This document shows, one piece after another, positions 9,701 through 18,216 of a stretch of 24,475 nt of DNA (its first letter is position 1; each line of letters begins with the position of its first letter). Under the pieces are notes generated by a model, which had not been told where the DNA came from, searched no databases, and was given only the letters and a program-made list of their open reading frames with translations. Origin of the DNA: Cochliopodium minus. Taxonomy: Eukaryota > Discosea > Himatismenida > Cochliopodiidae. Both the position numbers and the translations under genes were made by a program. The DNA lies in contig JAMYWO010000071.1 in the NCBI GenBank assembly GCA_024220525.1, positions 87,362 through 111,836 of the forward strand, written 5' to 3'.

Positions 9701-12700
9701 CAAGAGAGAAGAAGATCAATCAATTCATGTTCTGGGAGGACTTTGTTCTCATAGCAAAAGGAAACAACATAGACTTTGAAGAAATACCCACTGCCGTAGA
9801 TTTCCTCAACAAAATAGGAAAAGTATGCTACTTTGATAACGACAAAAAAGGATCTGATTTGTCCAAGTGGATATTTCTAGATCCTCAGTTTTTGGCCAAT
9901 GTCATGTCTGATGTCATCACTCTCAAGCATAGATTTGTGAAAGAAGGGAAATTGTCTAAAAGTGATTTGAAGAACATTTGGTCGAGCTATCCTCCTAAAA
10001 TTCATGACATTTTGTTGGAGTTGTTGCAAAAGTTTGAGATTTTGTTCAAGACCAAGATCTTCGACAGTCTCCAAGAAGTAGAGAAGGAAGTTTTGTTGAT
10101 CCCTTCTTTGTTACCTCCTGACCAACCTCAAAACTTTAATGAGATATGGAAAGAGTTTACCAAAGAGAAGAAAGGAGATTGGTTCGATTCAAACGAAACA
10201 AAACAGGACTTGTTTTTTTTCGAGAGAATTTACACTTTCCAGTTTTTGCCTCTTGGATTTTTCAGCAAAATGATGGTCAGAATTTTGTCTATGGAGAAAG
10301 TCAAAGCTATCTCTTTCTATCAATCTGGCATTATAATTGAGTTTCCTAACGAGAGGGCTTGTATAAAGTACACCGAATCCTCGCACAAACTCACCATTGA
10401 AACAATAGAAAAGGCATCTGGTCTTTGTATTTCTAATCTCATAAATATGACAGATACATTGATAGAGGGATGGTAATAAAAAATTATTAATTTTTTTTGA
10501 TTTATTTATTTTTTTTTATATTTGATAAAATTATTTTTAAAAAGGTACAACACTGACCATAAAATAACTGCCGTTTGCCCTCATTGTATGTCGGAAGGTT
10601 CTTACAACAAATTTGAGTTTGAAATAAATGACTGCGTTGAAGCTCTCACAAACGGAAAGGGAATGGTCCTTTGTAGGGGAGTAAACCCAATAAGAGTAGA
10701 CAAAGTAGCACCCGAAATAGCATTTAAACACTTGGAAAAGAAGATTGTCAATTTCGAGAACATAAACATTCTCAATAAGTTGGGTCAAGGTGCTTTCGGA
10801 ACTGTTCACAAAGCCAATTACCAAGATTTGGAAGTTGCCATCAAGATTATGCAGTTTGGGGATTTATCTGACAAGGAAACTGGAAATTTGGGAATGAACG
10901 CTTTTTATGAATTTAAAAAAGAAGTCAGTTTGATGAGTATGGTAAAGAAAAAATAAAAATAATTTAAAAAAAAAATTTAACTTTAATGAAAAAAATAAAA
11001 AAAATTTAAAAAAATTTATTTAACTTTAATTAAAAAAACTAATTTAAAAAAAAAAGAAAAAAAAAATTAATTTTAAAAAAAAAAACTAATCCAACTTTAA
11101 TTAGGTAAATCACCCAAATATTGTTCATTTCTATGGATTGACTTTGGAACCTCTTGCAATTATCATGGAGTGTCTTCCTCTTGGAAACTTGTTTGATTTG
11201 TTGCAAACAAAGCCTCACATCATCACCAACCAGCTCGCAATGAGGATCGCATTTGACATTTCAAAGGCGATGTGTATATTACATTCTGTAAATCCTCCTA
11301 TCATATTTAGGGATTTAAGAAGTCCTAATGTGATGTTAAAGTCTTTTGATTTGGACGAAAAAGTGATTGCAAAGGGTATAAAAATTTTTTTTTCATTTCT
11401 TAAATATTTTTATATTTTTTAATTATTAAATAAAGTTTTGTTTACTAATTTTAGACTTTTTTTTAATTTATTTTGTATTTAACGTAGTGACTGATTTTGG
11501 TACTGCGAGAATGGCTCAAGTAATGAAAGGTGGAGAACTAAATCCTTTCTGGAGTTCTCCTGAAGTAATTTCGGGAAAAGAGTATTCAACGAAAGCAGAT
11601 GTTTATAGGTGAAAAAAAGAAAAGAATAATTTTAATTATTTATTAAATTTCTTTTTGTCAAAAATAATTATGAAAAAAAAAACATTAGTTTTGGGATTAT
11701 TCTTCATGAACTTTTGAGTCAGAAAGAACCTTTTTCAGAATACGATTCCAAATTCAAAGGAAAGCCTCCTTCCTATTTCAACAAAGCCCTTCTCGAAGGG
11801 CTCCGTCCCACCATCCCCTTAGTCCACAAATTCTCGAAAGGATTCGTAGAGTTGATAGAAAAATGCTGGGAAACGAATCCAATGAACAGACCGGAGTTTC
11901 CTCAAATAGCAGAAACTCTCTCGGAACTATGCGGAGTAAAAATCTCTCAAGAAGACAAAATATCCAGGCCTAAGAAGGAAAGCGGAGGACTTGTAAATAT
12001 TGAGAACAATATCATTGAGGAAAAGTTCACGGAGGGGATCAATGAGTTCAACAGGACTTTGCTTTCTCATTTTGTCAGCAAGTTTAATCCCAAGATTGGA
12101 TCTATCCTCAACATCTTGACTGTCAGGCAAGGAGAACAGATTTGGGTTGGAGATTCAAGAGGAGGAATAACAATATGGTAAATTTCATTAAATTTTATTT
12201 TTTTGTTTTTAATTTTTTTTTAAAATTTTTTTTTTTATTTTTTATTATTTTTGAATTTTATTATTTAAATTTTTTTTTGTAAAAATTTTTTTATTTTTTT
12301 TTTTTATTTTTCTTTTTAAAAATAGGGACGTAGAAAATAGGAAATGCTTACAACATCTCAAAGTCCACAAAGAAAAAACAACATGCATGATTGTCATTCC
12401 ACAAATCAATGGAAGTTCCAACATCTTGACTTGTTCAGAAGATGGCACAGTTCTCATCTGGGAATCAAATGTCAAAAAAGAAGACATGAAGAAAAAGAAC
12501 AACAGCAACGAGATCAACGATGACAACTCTTTCAATGTTTTGTTGATAGAAGATTATTCTCCTTCTCAAGAAATGAGCGATTCAGAAGCGGAAGATTCGG
12601 GTATTCTAAGAAAATCTGTTGGTAAAAAAAAACTTTTGAATTTTTTTTTTTTATGTTAATTATTTAATTTTATTTATAAAATATTTTTATTTTTTATTTT

Positions 12701-13470
12701 TACCTACAAAAATTTTTTTTAAGTTTAATTATTTTTACATTCAAAAAATTTTTAAACAAAATTATTGAGCAAACCAATTTTATCAAAATCAAAACACAAA
12801 AAACAAATGTTTCGCTTTCTAACAAAGATATGTTAAGCGGGATCACCCCAAAAAAAAATATTTGTTTATCATTTGATTGTATTTTTTAGATATTGTGATA
12901 TCAATCATTGAATGTCCTTTTACATTCTTCTTGGAATCATCTGATATAAACAGATCTTGAAATTTTGATGATAATAAATTTCTATAATTTCAAGATTTTT
13001 GAAACATTAATCACATATAAATTTATTTTTATTTTTATTATTTAATTTTTAATTTTTAATTATTTGATTTTATTGAATTTATAAATTTATATTTAAATTA
13101 TAAAAAAAATTTTTTGTAGAACATTTTGTCCTTCCTGAAAAAAAACCCAGAAGCAGCACTCTTAAAGAAGTTGCAAGTGAACCCATCAAAAGAAACAAAC
13201 CACACAACAAAAATAACTCTCCAGAAACTCCCTCCTACAAGCTGGTCTCCAACATCAAACTACACAAAAAAAAGATTGTTGTTTCTGCCATGTTTGACAG
13301 AGACTCCAAACATTTGTGGACAAGTGACACTGAAGGCAAATAAATAAAAAATAAAATATTAATATAATGAAAAATAAAATCAAATGTGAACAAAAAAATA
13401 AAAAACAAAAAAATTTTAAAAATTATAAAAAATAAAAAATTGATGAAAAATAAAAAATAAAATAAAAAAT

Positions 13471-13507
<37 letters not shown>

Positions 13508-14505
13508 AAAAAAAACATTTCTCAGTTTAATTAATTAATTTTTTTTTGGTAGGTATTATTCTGATCACTTCTGACAATGCTACAAAAGTCATCAAAAAGT
13601 TGGAAATAAAAGAACCTGTCCTTTGCATCACCAAAGTTGACAATTTGGTCTGGTTGGGTTTGAACAAAACTATTGTCGTGATAGATCCCATAAATTATGT
13701 GGAAATGGGAAGATGGAGGGCACATGATGGGTAAAAAAAAAAATTTAAAAAAAATTTATTAAAAAAACAAATTAAAAAAAATTTAAAAAAATTTAAAAAA
13801 AATAATCAAATAAACAAATACAAATTAAAAAATTTTAAAAAAATTTAAAAAAAAATAATCAAATAAACAATTTTTCAAAAAAAAAAAAAAAGAATTTTTT
13901 TATTGTTATTTTTTATTTATTATTTGTTATAGTCTTATTCACCAGATTTTGTGGGTTAAAAACGAAGTTTGGACTTGCAGTTCCGATTGTACAGTCAGGG
14001 TTTGGCACTTCAAGACGGGAAAGTCCTTGTCTGTGAAGGATGGGCATAGTGGGAAGGTTTACAGTTTGATAAACGCAGGAAACAATCAAGTTTGGAGGTA
14101 AAGAAAAAAAAAACAAAAAAATAAAAAAACAAAAAAATAAAAAATAAAAAATAAAAATGAATAAATAAAAAAAATAAAATAAAAAATCAAAAAAAAATCA
14201 TAAATAAATTTAAAAGTAAATAATTTTTGTTTTAATAGTGCTGGTTGGGATGCCACTATTTTTGTTTGGGAAATCGAATCACATAAGTGTTTGCGTGTTT
14301 TTAAGGGTATGCACGAAGATTCTATTTATTCAATGGCGTATGTGCGGTATGACGAAATATGGAGTGGTTCTTGCACTACTTGTGACGGTAAAAAAAAACT
14401 TTTGTTTTTTTAAAAAATAACTTTTATTCATCTCCTTTTTTTCTTTTTGATTTAGGTTCCATTTGTATTTGGTCTGTAAATGGATTAATATCCAAACAAA
14501 ATTGA
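6736..14505 (+). CDS. BIR-LRR-Roc-COR-kinase-WD40 giant Roco-family protein
   Basis: Nineteen exons: 6736-6938, 7268-7620, 7684-7792, 7849-8054, 8120-8884, 8941-9024, 9083-9209, 9263-9535, 9600-10472, 10545-10941, 11105-11375, 11488-11608, 11689-12177, 12326-12621, 13120-13335, 13553-13730, 13933-14097, 14239-14387, 14456-14505. They total 5325 bases, or 1774 residues plus TGA. Order: BIR zinc domain at about 8-80 (R18, GF 39-40, C51, C54, H71, C78); helical linker; RI-type LRRs at about 165-320; shorter LRRs at about 365-505; Roc GTPase (P-loop GDENVGKTS from 534, DYAGQ 607-611, SHID 662-665); COR to about 1060 with the CPHC/capping segment typical of Roco proteins; kinase about 1070-1370 (GQGAFGTV 1078-1085, K1098, FRD 1198-1200 in place of HRD, DFG 1223-1225, SPE); seven WD40 blades at about 1395-1770, with a charged insert between blades 2 and 3. 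All catalytic kinase residues except the HRD histidine are present. Expected to be a cytosolic GTPase-controlled TKL-type kinase; the BIR suggests a caspase-like, IAP-like or sensor partner, which is inference. Confidence 0.9.
12622..13119 (+). other. Longest intron of the Roco gene (498 bases), with a perfect 11-bp stem
   Basis: The donor GTAAAA is at 12622 and the acceptor GTAG at 13116-13119. The outer parts are A/T tracts. The middle (about 12770-13010) has mixed composition, including a G/C-containing patch at 12810-12850, unlike other introns of the gene. ATCTTGAAATT (12954-12964) is repeated inverted at 12986-12996 with a 21-base loop. No tRNA, and no convincing snoRNA box pair, was found. 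The intron falls in the unstructured insert between WD40 blades 2 and 3. Confidence 0.55.
13440..13515. repeat. A-rich AAAAATA-type tandem tract in a Roco intron
   Basis: An imperfect tandem run of AAAAATA/AAAATA units fills the middle of the intron between exons 15 and 16 (13336-13552). It is the complementary-strand counterpart of the TATTTTT arrays seen elsewhere in the window. No coding content. Confidence 0.7.
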
Positions 14506-14668
14506 AATAATAAAAAAAAATTATTTATTTTTTGAAATTGAGAATATTTTTTTGTTGTCCCATTTCATTATTATTTAATGGCTTTTGTTATGGTGAAATT
14601 TTGCATTCATCTTCCTTTTCATATTAATTATAAATAAATAAAAAAAAATAATTGATTTAAACAAGAAA

Positions 14669-16074
14669 ATGGAAGAGACTATATCCGCTATTGATGAATA
14701 TAATGAAGCTGCAAACATTATAAGATCATTTATATCTCTATCTGAAATATCTAGAGCTATGGTATCCTCTATAATTTGAGTTTATAATTTATTTTTTTTG
14801 AGAATGAAAATTTGTTAGAGAAAATGATCAAAGGATCAACATATACAAATGATAAAATGATAATTATGATCCATTTATCAAATATATAGTATCTTATTAT
14901 CAGATATAAAAATTGATCCAAATTATATTTCGCAGATTAAATTCTCACAAAAAAATTTTCAATTCAGAAAAAATAAATTTCTCAAATTAATTCTTTAATG
15001 ATAGGTGATTGGTGGTTTGAATGAAGTAAGAGGAGAAAACATCTTGGAATCATCAACATCTTCTGGAGAGAAAACAGAAAAGCCAAAGAGAAGAGGAAAG
15101 GGAATTGCATTCGAATTTGAACCAAGAAATCCATTCAAATTATCAAAAGATAATATGAGAGTGGATAAAGGAACCGAGAATGGTCAAAAAAAAAAATTCA
15201 ATTTAAATTTCTTTAATGAATTAATTGAAAAAAAAAATAATTATAGGTGTTTCTGTTCATTCAGGAGTTAGTAAAACAGGTAATCAATAAAAAAAGATCT
15301 ATTACACTATAATTCTTTTTTATATTTTGACAGTTTTTAAGGGGACAGGAAAATATACATTTGACATCAAACTTGGAACTCAAAACCCTGGTGGCTTTTG
15401 TTTTGGTAATCAAAAAAATAAATTTACTTCTTACTCTAATCCATCACTTTCTTTTAAAGGATTTTCTAGAGAAAATTATAGCGATTGGCAAACTCATATG
15501 TGCAATTCTTCGTAAAAAAAAAAAGTTTTTTTATTAAATATCTGTGATTTTTTAATTATGTTTTTTAAAAAATTTTATATTTTCTTCATTATTTTTTCAT
15601 ACAAACAATCTTTTATTTTTAATTTTATTTATTTATTTTTAACATATTTTTTTTAAATTTTTTTTTTATAGACAAGCAAGAGGAGTATGTGGAGGTGGAT
15701 ATTGCGGATCTTCTGACAATAGAACTAACAAATATGATGCTCTAAGGTAAAATCTCTTTTTATAAATACTCCTTTAATTTGCCTCTTGTTAATCTCACTT
15801 TCTCTTTTATAATAGATTTGGAACAGAAACCCAAGATGACATGACAATGGTACTTAATCTTGATTCCAAAAACTTTACCATTGTTAACAAAAAGTAAATT
15901 TTTTTTTATTTTTATTTTTATTTTTATTTTTATTTTTATTTTTTTTTAAATAGGCAAGAAAATACTGTCTATACTGGGGACATTTCTCATCTTATGGATA
16001 ATGGTGTTCGCTTGTGTTACACATTGATCAACAACGATTTTTTGGAGGTTTTGTCAGTAAAACATTCCAAATAA
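14669..16074 (+). CDS. SPRY-like domain protein
   Basis: Eight exons (14669-14761, 15005-15182, 15247-15279, 15334-15405, 15460-15511, 15672-15746, 15816-15893, 15954-16074) give 233 residues and a TAA stop; all phases agree, and exon 3 is only 33 bases. The N-terminus is a short amphipathic helix region, then a basic Lys/Arg patch (KPKRRGKG). From about residue 60 the chain looks like a SPRY/B30.2 beta-sandwich: GTGKYTFDIKLG (the 'YWEV' strand), PGGFCFGFSREN, a Cys/Gly-rich loop (VCGGGYCGSS), then DDMTMVLNLDSKNFTIVNK (the 'GCLLDLDxGTLSFxxNG' strand pair) and VRLCYTLINNDFLEVL. SPRY domains bind protein partners; no enzyme motif is present. The match is by pattern only and distant, so the specific function is unknown. 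The start lies 163 bases after the Roco stop on the same strand. Confidence 0.68.
15909..15940. repeat. Period-6 ATTTTT tract in the last intron of the SPRY-like gene
   Basis: About five tandem ATTTTT units occupy most of the 60-base intron 15894-15953 between the last two exons. It serves as a pyrimidine-rich stretch before the acceptor at 15952-15953. Confidence 0.75.
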
Positions 16075-16517
16075 ACAAATGATCACAAATAAAACACTTT
16101 CTTAAAAAAAAAATTAATCTTTTTATCCCTTTATATATTAAAATTTTTTCAAAAATATATTCTTTTGTTCATTCCTTTCAAAATTTTTTATCATTTATTG
16201 ATTTTGACCAATCTCCTTTTTAAATATAAAAAATTTTTTGCTGAAAGATATTCTTTTTGCTTTTTGTGAGAGAAAAATATATATTTAATATATAATGAGA
16301 AAAGTGGATTAATTAACAATATGATTTGTTGTTAATATTCAAAAAAATCAAGTGAATGATCAATAATATATATTTTTTTTGCTTTTTTTTGGCGCAAATA
16401 ATCGTTATTTTTTAAAATAAATCTGATCAAATATAAAAAAACTTTTCAAACTAATTTTAATAAAAAAAAAAACCAAACCAAATTCTTTCCATTTCTAAAT
16501 CCAAAAACAAAGAGAAA
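16075..16517. other. Intergenic region upstream of the Cdc20-like gene
   Basis: These 443 bases hold no gene. They contain the 3' region of the SPRY-like gene, AT-rich spacer with TATA-like runs, a 7-bp inverted repeat (16313-16319 with 16329-16335, 9-base loop) and, at 16388-16398, an isolated GC-containing E2F-like site described separately. Confidence 0.7.
16388..16398. promoter_or_regulatory. E2F/DP-like binding site upstream of the Cdc20-like gene
   Basis: TTTGGCGCAAA lies 120 bases before the ATG at 16518. It contains an exact TTTSGCGC core followed by AAA, so it is close to the near-palindromic E2F consensus. GGCGC is very rare in this AT-rich sequence, and E2F control of Cdc20/Cdh1-type cell-cycle genes is known in animals and plants. 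That it acts as a site here is inference. Confidence 0.45.
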
Positions 16518-16777
16518 ATGTTTTCAACCCCAAAAAAAAGCAACATTAGAGGAGATAGATTCATTCCAAACAGATCCAAAATGGATATGGAATTGAGCAA
16601 CTTTAATTTGTGCAAAGAAAACTGCAACCCATCTCATTTGGANGAGATGAGTGGACATCTACAAAATCATCAACTACTGAAATTTTGCGTGAAAATGTTA
16701 AGAAGTTTTACAAAAAAAATAGAGTTGGACAAAATTTTTCCAGATCCAAAATAATTGATTTTTCATTAAATCTTTAG
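16518..16777 (+). CDS. Cdc20/Cdh1-like N-terminal region with C-box, no WD40 domain
   Basis: The ATG at 16518 opens MFSTPKKSNIRGDRFIPNRS, followed by KMDMELSNFNLCKENCNPSHL. GDRFIPNR is the C-box by which Cdc20/Cdh1 activators bind the anaphase-promoting complex, and the next residues fit plant/protist Cdc20 N-termini. At the ambiguous base 16643 (N) the frame changes by one base. The continuation that looks like protein runs DEWTSTKSSTTEILRENVKK, then FYKKNRVGQNFSRSKII, and stops at TAG 16775-16777. That segment parallels the region before the 'RILAFKNKAP' motif. The total is about 86 residues, against 450-500 for Cdc20 proteins, and no WD40 repeat lies downstream. Either the gene is cut by an assembly join or it is a stand-alone C-box protein. 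The frame break may be only a consensus error at the N. Confidence 0.62.
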
Positions 16778-17115
16778 TTTAAATTTTTTCATTTAATCTT
16801 TTTAAAAATTTAAAATCAAAAAAAAGTCATAGGTTTTCAAACTCGAGTCAGGATAATTAAAAGAACTGTTTATCCTTTTTAACCACTTTGACAAATTTAT
16901 TTTAAAATATTCAAAAACAAATAAAAGTTATAAAATTATTAAAGGAAAATTTTAAAGAAAATAAACAGGATATGAAATCAATATATTATTGCATATTCCC
17001 TTAATCCTTGCTTATATATTCAATATATTAATTTAACACATTTTCTAACAATTCATTTCATTTCATTTTCATTCGTTTTAATTCAATTCAGAGAAATTTA
17101 ACAGAACGGATTTAA
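16778..17115. other. Intergenic region, no gene seen
   Basis: 338 AT-rich bases between the Cdc20-like stop and the SURF6-like partial copy. I looked for WD40 coding sequence that would complete the Cdc20-like gene in all frames and found none. No repeat or RNA gene is recognisable. Confidence 0.6.
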
Positions 17116-18215
17116 TTAGATATGTGTGTTGGAAGAATCTTTCTTTTGTTTTTTCTTCTTATTAGAACCCTCAAAACCATTAGACTTTCTCTTTTTCTTA
17201 AGTTCTTGGTGTTGCTTTTTCATGTCTTTGTGTTTAATCAAACCCTTTCTGTAATCGCTTTTAATTTTGTTTCTCACATTGATATTTTCGTCTCTCTTCT
17301 TTGCTCTTTCGTCCATAGATCTTTTTTGATTATCTTTCTTTTGAGTCCTAATTAAAAAAAAATAAATATTTAAAATGAATTGAATAAATTTAAAAAATTA
17401 AAAATAAAAATTTTTTGAAAATAATTGTTGGAAATAAAAAAATAATTTTAAAAAATAAAAATATGAACAAATAAAAATAAAATAAAAAATAATTTTTAAA
17501 AAATAAAATTATGAACAAATAAAAATAAATTAAAAAGACAATTATCAAAAATATTAAAAAATTAAAATAAAAAAGGTAATATAATAAAAATAAAATAAAT
17601 TATTAAAAAAATTAAAAAAGTAATTTTGGAAATAAATACAATTTAGTATAGCTTTTCTTTTTTTGACTTTTGAGATTTCTCAAAGACTTTTTAATTAAAG
17701 CAGGATCATCCCTGATCTTCTCGCCTTTCAAAATTTTGAGGGTTTTCTCCCTAGACTTTTCCAAAGCAAGTTGCTGTCCCTCCTCTGTCTTCTTGAGATC
17801 ATCTATAAGTTTTTTTTGGGCCTCTGCTTCTTTAAGAGATTTAACCAATTTATTTTTCTTTCCCTTTCCTACAAAAAAAATGAGAATTAATTTTTATTTT
17901 TTAATTTTATTTTATTATTTTTTTTATTTTATTTCTTTATTATATTTTATTATTTTTATTATTTTTTTATATAAAATTTTTATTCTTTTTTTTATATTAT
18001 ATTTTTATATTTTTTTATTATTTCTTTATGATTTTTTTTATATTATATTTTTATTCTTTTTTATTTTTTTTAATTTTATTTTTTTATTTTTATTTTTTTT
18101 TATTATTTTTTATTATTTTTTTTTTATAAGGCAAACCTTTTTTTTCCATTTGTTTGATGAGATAGGATGGCTTGATGTCTCCACTTTCTTCGTCTACCTG
18201 CAATGTTGTGAAATC
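17116..18215 (-). pseudogene. SURF6/Rrp14-like, 3' half only (partial duplicate, intact frames)
   Basis: The minus strand carries the last part of an exon (18137-18215), then 17640-17868 and 17116-17347. It joins cleanly in phase to a TAA. The protein has SURF6 signatures: KILKGEKIRDDPALIKKSL (the family's 'GxKVRDDxxLLKKALKR' motif), then MDERAKKRDENINVRN and NGFEGSNKKKKQKK (the C-terminal basic 'RPGFEG' tail). The copy begins abruptly in mid-exon at the single N at 18216, beyond which the sequence belongs to another gene, so there is no 5' half here. The frames are open, unlike the second copy at 20258-20974, which carries shortened homopolymers. It ends SSNTHI where the other copy ends SSNNDKK. 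It is either a truncated segmental duplicate or the product of a chimeric join; I favour the latter. Confidence 0.7.
17127..18215. repeat. Direct repeat, copy 1 (1089 bases)
   Basis: This block matches 20272-21306 in the same orientation. Exonic parts are identical apart from the lengths of nine homopolymer runs, always longer here. The A/T intron between the last two SURF6 exons differs more, including bases present only here (two TATGAACAAATA-like units around 17460-17525). Identity ends at TGTTGG on the left and at GAAATC, next to an N, on the right. Confidence 0.9.
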
Positions 18216-18216
18216 N

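Noticed and set aside
12930-13000. C/D-box snoRNA in the Roco intron
   Set aside because: CTGA precedes rather than follows the TGATGA motif, so the box order is wrong.
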